A stretch of DNA of 7,826 nucleotides from Verrucomicrobiota bacterium (GCA_003641465.1 QNAJ01000056.1:1-7826); one strand, 5' to 3'. Counted from the stretch's first letter, positions 1 through 7,246 are shown. The notes: generated by a model not told the origin, from the sequence alone. Numbers and translations are program-made.

Positions 1-1
1 G

Positions 2-1102
2 TTCAAGGTGACTGCGATAACGGGGACGACGTTTCTTATTGATGATGTGCGGCTGCTTCCGGGGGTAGTTAGCGGCGGGGAGACTCAGGAAGTGTTCTAT
101 TGGGACGCCGGCATTCCTCCTGGGGCGGATGTCTGGGTATGGTGGGCGAGTGAGTACTGGTCGCATGTTTCTCCCTCGGTGAACGATGGAGGATTTGAAG
201 AGAGTACGCCGAACGGTACGTTTCCGGATGCGGGCTACTGGCACCTTCAGACATCGGGCGGCGATTGCACCGGCCAGTGTATGGGGGCCGCGGCCCGATC
301 GGGCACGGCAGGATTGCGGATGAAGACCGGAACCGATGGGGCGGAATACTGGGTAGCGGCCTTTCAGGAATATGAGGCCTATGCGGGGGACATCTTCCGG
401 GCTCAAGTCTACGCGCGTCAGCCGAGTGGTTATGGATGGGTTTCAGGCTCGGAGGCCTATCTGCAACTTGAGTTTCAGGATGCGTGGCATGACTGTCTGG
501 GGAGCATTACGTCGGCAACGCGGGTAACATCCAGCGGACAGGGGTGGACGCTGTGCGAGATCGGTGACACGCAGGCTCCGTACGGTACCCGGTATGTAAG
601 GCTCAAACTGGTAGTGCGCAAGCCCAGTGGAAGCTCGGGACAGAGTGTGTGCGAGTTCGATGATTGCCGGTTGCAGCAGGGCAACAGTTTCAATGGAGAT
701 TTTACGGAGGATCCGTCGCCGCCTGAAGGGACCAAGGTGTTCCGTTCATTCTGTGTTTACTGGTCCGGATGGGGGATTTTCTTCACCAACAGTACGACGA
801 ACCTGAGTGCGTACAGCAATGGGTATGTGAAGTTCTGGTTGAAATCGCACGGGTACAACAAGATCGAGGTTCAGAGTGTTACCGCGGGGGTGACCAATAC
901 GGCATGCGGTGCGTCATATGGCCCCACAACCAACGGGCAAGGCGAGGTCGTCTGGCAGCACAAGGTGATTCCTGTGCAGAACTTCCTGACGGATAACGCC
1001 TCGCTGGACCTGTCGCACATCCAGAGTCCTTTCATGATAACTGACCCGACCTATGATCACGCGTATTCGGTGGACGATGTGAAATGGAGTATGAGCCCAT
1101 GA
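2..1102 (+). CDS. Secreted multidomain protein with carbohydrate-binding-like jelly-roll repeats (C-terminal part, 5' truncated)
   Basis: The frame is open to the left edge, so the gene starts upstream; a GTG at 8 is in frame but looks internal. About 366 residues are visible. Numbered from that GTG, the pattern suggests three beta-sandwich units. The end of one closes with 'FLIDDVRLLPG' (9-19). A second opens with 'NDGGFEE' (59-65) and closes with 'CEFDDCRLQQG' (215-225). A third starts near 'FNGDF' (228-232) and closes with 'YSVDDVKWS' (353-361). An 'N-G-F-E' opening and a terminal 'DDV' strand are typical of CBM4/9-type jelly rolls, which bind glycans; binding here is inferred. The fragment is rich in Trp, Tyr, Gly and Ser and has eight cysteines in the visible part, fitting an exported, possibly disulfide-bonded protein. 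No catalytic domain, membrane helix or sorting tail is seen, so any enzyme domain would be upstream. Its stop overlaps the next gene's start (ATGA), implying one transcript. Confidence 0.8.
   Translation, partial: FKVTAITGTTFLIDDVRLLPGVVSGGETQEVFYWDAGIPPGADVWVWWASEYWSHVSPSVNDGGFEESTPNGTFPDAGYWHLQTSGGDCTGQCMGAAARSGTAGLRMKTGTDGAEYWVAAFQEYEAYAGDIFRAQVYARQPSGYGWVSGSEAYLQLEFQDAWHDCLGSITSATRVTSSGQGWTLCEIGDTQAPYGTRYVRLKLVVRKPSGSSGQSVCEFDDCRLQQGNSFNGDFTEDPSPPEGTKVFRSFCVYWSGWGIFFTNSTTNLSAYSNGYVKFWLKSHGYNKIEVQSVTAGVTNTACGASYGPTTNGQGEVVWQHKVIPVQNFLTDNASLDLSHIQSPFMITDPTYDHAYSVDDVKWSMSP
1086..1089 (+). promoter_or_regulatory. Ribosome binding site deciding the start of the DUF11 gene
   Basis: GGAG lies inside the end of the upstream coding region, 9 nt before ATG 1099. 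It supports the 1099 start over ATG 1084, which contributes bases to this very site. Because the site is inside the upstream gene, translation of the two genes is probably coupled. Confidence 0.55.
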
Positions 1103-2199
1103 AGAGGCCGACGACAGGATTGCTCTTTATCTTCGCCCTGCTTGTGCCGGTACTGGCACAGACGGCGGGGGCGACCAGTGATCCGTTGCTTTCGGTGACA
1201 GACAGTGAGGATTCCACGCGCGTGGGACACACATACAGTTACTTGATAACGGTTACGAATGCGGGACCAGATGACGTAGTTGACGCGGAGGTCGTAGACA
1301 TCTTGCCGGACAAGGTGACTTTCGTGGATTGCAGTGTGAGTCAGGGTAGTTGGACCCAAGAACTCGGAGTGGTCACATGCGATCTGGGAGCAATGGCTGC
1401 CGGGGCGACTGCCGGAGTGGAGATAGTAGTTCAGGCCGTGGAGGAGGGTGTGGCGACTAATCAGGCGACGGTAAACGGGGATACGGAAAGCGGAAATAAC
1501 CGGGCGACGGAGACTACGACAATTGATCCGGAAAACCGCTCGCCGACCATTTCGCTCCCGGGCCCGCACACGCTGGTTGTAGGGGCATGTACCACGTTTG
1601 TTGTGACGGCCACGGATGCGGATCATGATCCGGTGACACTGACATGTACAAAGAAACCGAGCGGAGCTTCATTTGACGGAACGCATTTCTCATGGTGTGC
1701 CGGTGTGGATGATTGCGGCACGACCAATGAGGTCGAATTTGTAGCGGATGATTGCCAGGGAGAAACAAACAGCGTTGTAACCAATACCACCTGGATCACG
1801 GTACCTTTCGATAATGACAGCGATACTCTGTCGGATGCCTGGGAGTGGGAAAACTTTGGAGAGTATTCCTGGGACGCCAGCGACGATCCGGACGGAGATG
1901 GAATGATTAACTATGCCGAGTATGTGGCGGGAACTCAGCCCACCAACGACAGTTCTTCGCTACGCGTAAAGGGCGAGCGGCAGGAATCAGGAGTCGATTC
2001 GCTGGTGATACGGTGGGGAGGTGTCTCAGGCCGCTATTATGCGGTGCTGCGAAGCTCGACCGGACCTGAACCGGACAATATGACTATGGTGGCAAGCAAT
2101 ATAGCTGCCACGCCACCGGAAAATGTGTACACTGACGCTGTGGGCAGTGCTTGGCAGGTATACTACTACCGGATTCTGGTCCGAACTAATCAGTGGTAA
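1099..2199 (+). CDS. Secreted protein with DUF11, Ig-like and calcium-binding (TSP3/dockerin-like) regions
   Basis: A 366-residue exported protein of unknown function, probably a surface or adhesive component. Residues 1-25 form a signal peptide (basic MKRP, then a hydrophobic stretch ending near QTAGA). Residues 28-143 match the DUF11 repeat style ('YLITVTNAGPDDVVDAEVVD', then a 'NNRAT' ending). Residues 148-236 look like an Ig/cadherin-like region ('TATDADHDPVTL'). Residues 238-283 hold 'DNDSDTLSDAWE' and 'DPDGDGMINYAEY', a calcium-binding TSP3/dockerin-like pair; the first half is degenerate. Residues 286-366 form a C-terminal beta domain ('GRYYAVLRSS', 'YYYRILV') common after such segments in Verrucomicrobia-type proteins. 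I chose ATG 1099 over the in-frame ATG 1084 because GGAG lies 9 nt upstream, the signal peptide then starts cleanly, and it makes an ATGA overlap with the previous stop. No PEP-CTERM, LPXTG or other anchor is visible at the C-terminus. Confidence 0.82.
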   Translation: MKRPTTGLLFIFALLVPVLAQTAGATSDPLLSVTDSEDSTRVGHTYSYLITVTNAGPDDVVDAEVVDILPDKVTFVDCSVSQGSWTQELGVVTCDLGAMAAGATAGVEIVVQAVEEGVATNQATVNGDTESGNNRATETTTIDPENRSPTISLPGPHTLVVGACTTFVVTATDADHDPVTLTCTKKPSGASFDGTHFSWCAGVDDCGTTNEVEFVADDCQGETNSVVTNTTWITVPFDNDSDTLSDAWEWENFGEYSWDASDDPDGDGMINYAEYVAGTQPTNDSSSLRVKGERQESGVDSLVIRWGGVSGRYYAVLRSSTGPEPDNMTMVASNIAATPPENVYTDAVGSAWQVYYYRILVRTNQW

Positions 2200-2362
2200 G
2201 CGATATGCCTTGAGACCCAGCCTTCTGGGGCACTCCAGGGAGGAACCCTGGGAGGAGCGATATCGGTCGGGCTCACAGAATAATGCTGTCGAGGCAGGAT
2301 TCTTACACCGCCCTGACCGATCTTTTGGTACCCGCCCGCCGGGGCAAATGGTGTGTGAGAGA
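2200..2362. other. Convergent intergenic gap with weak inverted repeats
   Basis: This 163-bp gap separates the stops of the two convergent groups. I see no gene of its own. It holds a small hairpin (CCCAG 2216-2220 with CTGGG 2225-2229). A second one is imperfect: 2233-2240 pairs with 2246-2254, giving 8 bp with one bulged G and a 5-nt loop. Neither is followed by a run of T on either strand, so neither is a classic Rho-independent terminator. Termination may be Rho-dependent or use these stems; this is inference. Confidence 0.4.
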
Positions 2363-2575
2363 TCAACGGGTAAACCACCACCGGTGCGTTGCTACGATAA
2401 GAAATATTCCCGCAAGCAGGATAGCCAGCCCCAGAGAAACGCTGGCCGCTTCCCGGGCACGAGGCAGGGTGCCCACCTGGCTCCGGAACAGCAGGAACGC
2501 AACGATGCCGGATGAGAGAATGAGGAGGCTCAGCCATAATAGGGGTTTGTTCACTGCTGTTCCCGACCGATGCAT
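2363..2575 (-). CDS. Small two-helix membrane protein of unknown function
   Basis: A 70-residue protein I do not recognise. It has two hydrophobic helices: about residues 11-30 ('PLLWLSLLILSSGIVAFLLF') and about 44-62 ('ASVSLGLAILLAGIFLIVAT'). A short loop with three Arg/Lys-type charges (about 31-43) joins them, and the tail is basic and aromatic ('HRWWFTR'). This predicts a small inner-membrane hairpin protein. ATG 2575 is supported by AGGAGG 4 nt upstream; a GTG eight codons in has no such site. It lies 75 bp after the end of batE on the same strand, but a good sigma70-type promoter sits in that gap, so it may be expressed alone as well as by read-through. The helix periodicity, Shine-Dalgarno sequence and promoter together argue it is real. 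A link to the Bat complex is only positional. Confidence 0.68.
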   Translation of the reverse strand: MHRSGTAVNKPLLWLSLLILSSGIVAFLLFRSQVGTLPRAREAASVSLGLAILLAGIFLIVATHRWWFTR

Positions 2576-2579
2576 GTCC

Positions 2580-2585
2580 CCTCCT
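2580..2585 (-). promoter_or_regulatory. Shine-Dalgarno of the small membrane protein gene
   Basis: AGGAGG on the minus strand, 4 nt before ATG 2575 and part of a longer purine run (GAGGAGGGG). It is the strongest Shine-Dalgarno sequence I see in the window, and it fixes the start of the 70-residue gene. Confidence 0.7.
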
Positions 2586-2593
2586 CAGGGTCC

Positions 2594-2622
2594 ATTATAC
2601 ATGCTTTCGGTAGCTGCGGCAA
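2594..2622 (-). promoter_or_regulatory. Sigma70-type promoter upstream of the small membrane protein gene
   Basis: On the minus strand, TTGCCG (2622-2617; four of six matches to TTGACA) is followed after exactly 17 bp by a perfect TATAAT (2599-2594). Transcription would be expected to start near 2586-2588. That leaves a leader of only about 12 nt, almost entirely the Shine-Dalgarno sequence. It lies between the end of batE and the small gene, so it would give that gene expression independent of the operon. This is sequence match only. Confidence 0.6.
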
Positions 2623-2650
2623 TTTCGATGAGAACCCTGGTCGTGGGAGC

Positions 2651-3475
2651 CTATTGATTCCATCGGGATAGTCCGCGGGGGAGAATTCGCACCAGGAAAG
2701 ATTCCTGAACCCAGCCGCGTTGTCCGGGGCCCGCTTCTACCTCGAGCCATCCGTCCCTCGCGCGTCGTACCCTCACAAGGGAGCCCTGTGGCAGATAAAA
2801 GTGCAGAGTACTGCCGGGAAGGGGAGCGAACAGCACTTTGGTGTTCGGTGCGGTTATTACCGCTTCGGGACACAGGAGAAGAGGGAGCCACGACCCGATT
2901 CCCAGCAGAGCCACCAGGGCGATGATCGCCATCAGCAGGGCAATCTTGCGCCCGAGGCGCCGGACGCGCGAATTCCACAGCATTGCGGTAACCAGGACAC
3001 AGAGAATCCAGTAGGCTGCTATCAGGACAACCGCCCAGTGGAGCACCGAGAGGCGCCGGAGAAGATCCAACAGGCGGTTACTTCGCAGTGGTTCAAGGCC
3101 CAGCACGTGCAAGGCAAAGGTAAGATTAGCGGCGATGTCGGCGTCAGACGGGGCAAGATACCAAGCTCGCCGATAATAAAGGATGGCCCGCGGGATATCT
3201 CCCAGACGGAAATAGCAGTTTCCGATATTATAAAGCAGGGCCGCAGAGACGAACCCGTCTTGCAGAACCTGCATATTCATCCGTAACGCCTTTTCATACT
3301 CTCCCTTCTCATAGGCCCGACAGGCGGCATCAAAGGAAGCCGCAGCGCCGGATGCTGGTGATGCAGCCTCTGCGGCGTGGAAACAGAGACATAGAATCAG
3401 GGCGAGTACGGGGTAAGCATCGCTGCGCAGGCGACAGTGCGGCGGCAAGGGTCTGCGGAGAATCCGTGTTGTCAT
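2651..3475 (-). CDS. batE: BatE: TPR, two-helix membrane protein with C-terminal SH3-like domain
   Basis: A 274-residue envelope protein matching BatE, last of the Bat genes. Residues 17-38 are a signal peptide ending 'FHAAEA'. Residues 47-125 hold TPR helices ('AYEKGEYEKALRMN', 'LLYNIGNCYFRLGDIPRAI', 'YYRRAWYLAPSDADIAANL'), giving a periplasmic protein-binding surface. Membrane helices lie near 146-168 and 178-203. Residues 205-266 resemble a bacterial SH3 domain ('VITAPNTKVLFAPLPGS', 'GSLVRVRRARDGWLEVE', 'RGWVQ'). Signal, TPR, two helices, then SH3b is the usual BatE order. I chose ATG 3475 over the upstream ATG 3493 because GGAGG lies 8 nt before it and because it makes an ATGA overlap with the batD stop; ATG 3493 has no such site. 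The TPR part probably docks other Bat proteins (inference). Confidence 0.87.
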   Translation of the reverse strand: MTTRILRRPLPPHCRLRSDAYPVLALILCLCFHAAEAASPASGAAASFDAACRAYEKGEYEKALRMNMQVLQDGFVSAALLYNIGNCYFRLGDIPRAILYYRRAWYLAPSDADIAANLTFALHVLGLEPLRSNRLLDLLRRLSVLHWAVVLIAAYWILCVLVTAMLWNSRVRRLGRKIALLMAIIALVALLGIGSWLPLLLCPEAVITAPNTKVLFAPLPGSTLHFYLPQGSLVRVRRARDGWLEVEAGPGQRGWVQESFLVRILPRGLSRWNQ

Positions 3476-5337
3476 ACGCCTGCCCTCCGACATTGAATCA
3501 GAATGTTTCGAATCTGAATGAGATCCCGTCTCATCTCGGCTTTTGTCGCAGGCTTCTGTTGCTCGCGGGGAGCGTAGCGGATGGTGTCAATACGGTCGAA
3601 GACGGTCATCGCTGACTGAAGAATCGGTTGCGGTATACCGATTTCCTGCATTTTATGGATAATGAGATCGGTACTGACCTGTCCGGGGGCAAGTTGGAGT
3701 GTCTCGGAGAAGTAAGTGCTCACAGCGTTCCAGAGCAGCCGGTAGAACTCCTCTGCGTGCCCCTGTTTCAGCTGTTTTTCGGCTTCTTTTAGGGCTTTGC
3801 GGGCGGCAGCGGGCGCCCGGGCTTTCCGCAAGGCGCTATCTCCCATTGTGGCGAGGCGCCGACTGAAGTACCAGCTTACCAGCAGGGCGAGTAAGGGAAT
3901 TGTGTTTATCCAGACCAATCTGATCCAGAACGCGGGTCGCAGCCGGGCCACGGGCAGCAGATGTCCGGGCTTGGATTTGATGAAGATGATGTCTTCACCG
4001 AGGATCTTGTGACTTTCCGCCGTCGGTGTTCCATATTCCGATGGAGGTGTGCTGGGCATCTGACCGCTGACGTGGATGGGGAACGGCCCCTGCTGAAGAA
4101 CGCGGTAGCGTTCCGCTTCGGGATCGAAGTAGGCGAAGCGGAATGGGGGTAGGGATGTCACGTTCGTGGTGGTAGGCATCGCCACCAGTTCGAATACCTT
4201 GGTTCCCGAGAGCCCGTCAGGGGAGAAATCCTTCTTGATCAGTTTGGCTTCGTACACTCTGAAGGTTTTCCCCGGGCTGTACGCGGGCAGGGTCACGGTT
4301 TCCACATTTCCGGTGCCTGAGACAGTTACCGTCATGGTAATGGGGTCGCCGACGGTGAGATTGGTTGGTGAAACCCGTACATCCAAAGTGAAACTTCCTA
4401 CTGCGCCCCGGAAAAATTCGGGACGACCTTCTTCGGGCAGACCGCGACACTCTATCGAGACCTGCGGAGCTTGAACAACATAGGGTTGCGTTTGTACCCC
4501 TTCAAAGAAGAAGTCGGCAAAATCGGGGAAAAAGGGGAAGCCGAACGGACTGCCGGGTCGGGGCCGTCGTTGGGGTGGCACGATAACCTGGACTCTGAGC
4601 GCTGGCGTGAATTGATATTCGCCGGGAGCGGAGAATCGAACAAAACCTCGAAAGCGACGTACCTCGTACACGCGCCCGCCAACCGCACGGCGTTGACTGG
4701 TCAATTCGTGAAAGGGAGTGAGCGTGGTTCCCTTCTTGGGAAGGTCAAGAATCTGGACCTCATCAGCCAGCTCTATACTGCGGTGGAACAGTTCTATGGT
4801 TATCTTGCACCACTGGCCAACATAGGGATGGGCTGGTGAGATAGAGACCCGGGCGAAAAGCGGGGGCGGTGCATTGGTCGTAGCGGACGCTGTGTCTTGC
4901 TCTGACCCCACTACTTTCAACCGAACGGCGGGTATATGGATTTCCATCCCGCGTTGCGTCACCGAAAAGGGGCCGATTGAAAACTCACCCGCTTCCGCGG
5001 GAAGTAATCTGTAGCGGAAAGAAGTCGTGGTGTGTTGCCCACGGTTATCCATGCGGAAGCTGAATTCTCTGGACGGTGGCCCGAGAGGTTGAAGGCCGGA
5101 GGGGAAGGAAATGTCCGGTGGCGAAAGTGATTTGACGCCGGGAATGCGGATTGTGTAGGTGACCGGCTCGCCGGGCTCAACGACGTCCGGTTCTACGGAG
5201 ACGTGGGCTACGATAGCAGGGGGGGATCCGAGTGCGGTCACGGCTCCCAAGAGAATGACTACCGGCAGGAGAATGCTCCGGCGAGGCACTCCTGCCGTAA
5301 CCATGTGCCTATAGTTCTTGGATACAGAGCCGTTCAT
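3472..5337 (-). CDS. batD: BatD: oxygen-tolerance family periplasmic protein with C-terminal cytoplasmic domain
   Basis: A 621-residue protein fitting the BatD family in size and layout. Residues 1-38 form a signal peptide. A long beta-rich periplasmic part (about 40-425) follows, with phrases typical of the family: 'VEPGEPVTYTI' (53-63), 'EAGEFSIGPFSV' (115-126), 'FRGFVRFSAPGEYQFTPA' (229-246), 'LTVGDPITMTVTVSGTGNV' (327-345) and 'LPPFRFAYFDPEAERY' (396-411). A Phe-rich stretch lies at 265-279. One membrane helix spans about 471-490, and a helical cytoplasmic tail of about 130 residues ('AEEFYRLLWNAVSTYFSE') follows. ATG 5337 starts 2 nt after the batC stop with AAGGA 9 nt upstream; an internal ATG at 5304 has a weaker site. 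BatD is thought to help assemble or stabilise the VWA proteins in the membrane; its biochemical role is not settled. Confidence 0.9.
   Translation of the reverse strand: MNGSVSKNYRHMVTAGVPRRSILLPVVILLGAVTALGSPPAIVAHVSVEPDVVEPGEPVTYTIRIPGVKSLSPPDISFPSGLQPLGPPSREFSFRMDNRGQHTTTSFRYRLLPAEAGEFSIGPFSVTQRGMEIHIPAVRLKVVGSEQDTASATTNAPPPLFARVSISPAHPYVGQWCKITIELFHRSIELADEVQILDLPKKGTTLTPFHELTSQRRAVGGRVYEVRRFRGFVRFSAPGEYQFTPALRVQVIVPPQRRPRPGSPFGFPFFPDFADFFFEGVQTQPYVVQAPQVSIECRGLPEEGRPEFFRGAVGSFTLDVRVSPTNLTVGDPITMTVTVSGTGNVETVTLPAYSPGKTFRVYEAKLIKKDFSPDGLSGTKVFELVAMPTTTNVTSLPPFRFAYFDPEAERYRVLQQGPFPIHVSGQMPSTPPSEYGTPTAESHKILGEDIIFIKSKPGHLLPVARLRPAFWIRLVWINTIPLLALLVSWYFSRRLATMGDSALRKARAPAAARKALKEAEKQLKQGHAEEFYRLLWNAVSTYFSETLQLAPGQVSTDLIIHKMQEIGIPQPILQSAMTVFDRIDTIRYAPREQQKPATKAEMRRDLIQIRNILIQCRRAGV
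3484..3488 (-). promoter_or_regulatory. Ribosome binding site deciding the batE start
   Basis: GGAGG on the minus strand, 8 nt before ATG 3475 and inside the 3' end of batD. It supports the ATGA-overlap start over the in-frame ATG at 3493, which would put this site inside the coding region. Confidence 0.65.
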
Positions 5338-5339
5338 CC

Positions 5340-6233
5340 TTACCAGTCCTTTTCGACAGGCGCAGGCGTTGGCATAATCAGCCGCACTGTAGTGCGCCGA
5401 GCCTTTTCATCGTCCCTGATTGCATCCAGGATAGCGCGCGCTGATGCGTTGGACAGCGCCTTCCGTAGTGCGGCATGGCCGGCCGGTGGACGCCGTTTTT
5501 CTCCTTGGCCGGTCTGGGGCTGAGATTGGGTCTGTACCTTCTCCGTGGGCGAGGGGTGCTGCTTTCTACTGGGGCGGGTCTCATGTTCGGCGCTGCGGTG
5601 CCCGGCCTGGTCCTGCGAGGCCTGCGGCTTCTGGTCTTGCCCTTTCCCTTGGTGGCATGTGCCGGTCGTCCGCTTGGATTGCTGCATTTCGTGCATGAGT
5701 TGTTCTCTGAGGCGCAATGCGATCTCGTAGTTGATCTTGGCATCTGGGTCATCTGGAGCAGCTCTCAGCGCGTGGCGGTACCGGTCGAGAGCCCGATTGA
5801 GGAGGTCCAAAGCCGAGGCTGTCTCTTTTCGTGCGATTGCAGCCTGTGCTTTCTGAAGGTAGATACCGGCAAGATTATAGGCTGAGATCGCCTGGAGGGC
5901 CAGGTCCGGTGTACGCCCGGCGTCTGTCCACAACTGCTCTGCGTCGGAAGTCTTGCCGCACTTGAGACGTGCGAGTCCCAGGTTGAAGTCAACAACCGGC
6001 CCCAGAGGGCTTTCCGCTGGCAGTTTCGAACGGGCCTCAAGGCAAAGGCGCTCCGCCTCTTCACATCTGCCCGCATCGAGGGCGGAGGCTGCCTTTTTCA
6101 GCAGGGACAGCGCGCTGGTCTCCGTTGCTTGAACATGCGGACTCGTAAAGGCTAGCGCCAGCAGAAGGCTGGCCTTCGTCCAGCACGCCCGCAGTGGGTT
6201 CGAAGTCAGACGCGATGGATTTCCGTCTCTCAT
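5340..6233 (-). CDS. batC: BatC: TPR protein with long hydrophilic linker
   Basis: A 297-residue protein matching BatC. A basic leader and hydrophobic core (about 15-36, 'ASLLLALAFTSPHVQA') form a signal peptide. TPR-type helices fill about 39-180 ('VVDFNLGLARLKCGKTSDAE', 'AISAYNLAGIYLQKA', 'ALDLLNRALDRYRHALRAAP', 'DAKINYEIALRLREQL'). Residues 183-253 are a Gln/Lys/Ser/Pro-rich, probably disordered linker. Residues 254-297 form a conserved tail ('ARAILDAIRDDEKARR', ending 'PVEKDW') seen in this family. ATG 6233 is preferred over the upstream ATG 6269 because GAGGA lies 5 nt upstream and it shares a base with the batB stop (TGATG); ATG 6269 has no Shine-Dalgarno sequence. It probably acts as a periplasmic scaffold for BatA and BatB; in Leptospira some Bat proteins are fused BatB-BatC forms, supporting direct partnership. 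Confidence 0.87.
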   Translation of the reverse strand: MRDGNPSRLTSNPLRACWTKASLLLALAFTSPHVQATETSALSLLKKAASALDAGRCEEAERLCLEARSKLPAESPLGPVVDFNLGLARLKCGKTSDAEQLWTDAGRTPDLALQAISAYNLAGIYLQKAQAAIARKETASALDLLNRALDRYRHALRAAPDDPDAKINYEIALRLREQLMHEMQQSKRTTGTCHQGKGQDQKPQASQDQAGHRSAEHETRPSRKQHPSPTEKVQTQSQPQTGQGEKRRPPAGHAALRKALSNASARAILDAIRDDEKARRTTVRLIMPTPAPVEKDW

Positions 6234-7246
6234 CAGCGTCCTCTCTGATTTCTCCTGCCGGCTGACCATGCTTCGACGGCAAGAAGCATGAGTGCGGCAG
6301 CAACGAAGATCTGATACCGGTCGTGGTAGATCCGAACCCGACGGGATTTAATGCGGCCCTTGTGCAATTTCCCCAGCCTCTGCTCATAGAGGCGGGTGAG
6401 GCCGAGGTCGCCGGGTACGGCCCTTACGTAGACGCCTCCGGTTTCCAGGGCCAGGGTCTCGAGAATGTCTTCGTGGAGTCTGCTCTTTACGACATTGCCA
6501 TGGCGGTCCTTGAGATATGAGGTGTTGCCGTGTCTGTCGGTGACAGAAATCAGTTCTCCTTCAGGCGTACCGACACCGACCGCGAAGAGTTTGATACGGA
6601 GTTTCTTCAATTCGGGGATGCAGCTTGATGGCGATCCCTCGTGGTCTTCCCCGTCGGTGATCAGGATGAGGACGCGGTCCGCACCGGACTGATCCTTCTG
6701 GAAGATACGTATTGCGTGCCGCAAGGCTCGCTCGATAGCGGTGCCCCCGCGCGGAATCGAGGAGACCGAGGCGTCGTCCAGAAGCATCATGAAAGCATCG
6801 TAGTCGAATGTGAGCGGACATGCCAGGTGGCTGGCTCCGGCAAACAGGAGCAGTCCGATTCGGTCGCCCTGCAGGGACTTGACCAAGTCCTTGATCCCCC
6901 ACTTCGCCTGCTGCAGCCGGGTGGGTTTGAAATCCTGGGCCAGCATACTTTTAGAGACATCGAGGGCAATCAGGATGTTCAGCCCCTTGTGCTCTACTTT
7001 CTGCCAGTGAAAGCCCCACTGCGGTTGCGCCAGTGAAAGCAGCAGCAGCGTAACCGCCAGGAGCCAGGAGAGGTTGCCGGTGCGCCGCCGGGCATGACTG
7101 TAGCCCGGTATCACGCAGCGGTGGAGTTGCGAATGGATCAGTCTTTCCAGACGACGGCGGTGGGTTGCGAGGCCCCAGGCCAGAAAGGGGATCAGCAGGG
7201 GAACTATCCACAACCAGACGAGGCGTTCTGGATGAGCCCAGTGCAT
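6233..7246 (-). CDS. batB: BatB: membrane-anchored von Willebrand factor A protein
   Basis: A 337-residue VWA protein. Two N-terminal membrane helices (about 9-26 and 59-74) and one near the C-terminus (about 312-328) hold a VWA domain (about 90-300) at the periplasmic face. The MIDAS metal site is complete: DVSKS (96-100), Thr169 in 'GGTAIERAL', and Asp198 in 'LITDGED'. 'GDRIGLLLFAG' followed by 'CPLTFDYD' is characteristic of BatA/BatB proteins. The frame stays open upstream to 7327, but I chose ATG 7246: it starts 2 nt after the batA stop, GAGGA lies 10 nt upstream, and the protein then begins with the expected 'MHWAHPERLVWLW' membrane segment. The extra 27 residues of the longer reading would be a polar stretch overlapping batA. 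A metal-dependent protein-protein interaction role is the family expectation. Confidence 0.9.
   Translation of the reverse strand: MHWAHPERLVWLWIVPLLIPFLAWGLATHRRRLERLIHSQLHRCVIPGYSHARRRTGNLSWLLAVTLLLLSLAQPQWGFHWQKVEHKGLNILIALDVSKSMLAQDFKPTRLQQAKWGIKDLVKSLQGDRIGLLLFAGASHLACPLTFDYDAFMMLLDDASVSSIPRGGTAIERALRHAIRIFQKDQSGADRVLILITDGEDHEGSPSSCIPELKKLRIKLFAVGVGTPEGELISVTDRHGNTSYLKDRHGNVVKSRLHEDILETLALETGGVYVRAVPGDLGLTRLYEQRLGKLHKGRIKSRRVRIYHDRYQIFVAAALMLLAVEAWSAGRRNQRGR
6239..6243 (-). promoter_or_regulatory. Ribosome binding site deciding the batC start
   Basis: GAGGA on the minus strand, 5 nt before ATG 6233 and within the last codons of batB. It supports the TGATG coupled start rather than the ATG at 6269. 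Confidence 0.55.

Noticed and set aside
1057..1626. 189-codon minus-strand open frame
   Set aside because: It is antisense to the DUF11 gene and its translation is Arg/His-rich with no domain-like pattern, while the plus-strand frame shows a signal peptide and known repeat motifs.
2326..2377. Inverted repeat TGGTACCCG / CGGGTAaaCCA as a terminator
   Set aside because: The arms are about 32 nt apart, one arm has a 2-nt insertion, it overlaps the stop of the small gene, and there is no T-run after it on either strand.
2123..2657. Overlapping plus-strand open frames covering the intergenic gap and the small membrane gene
   Set aside because: They lack Shine-Dalgarno support and domain-like composition, and they conflict with the minus-strand gene that has both a promoter and a strong ribosome binding site.
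2720..3286. 188-codon plus-strand open frame
   Set aside because: It is fully antisense to batE; the translation is polar with no recognisable pattern.
5475..5885. 136-codon plus-strand open frame with a hydrophobic translation
   Set aside because: It is antisense to the Gln/Lys/Pro-rich linker and TPR region of batC; the hydrophobicity arises from complementing polar codons, and the minus-strand frame has clear family features.
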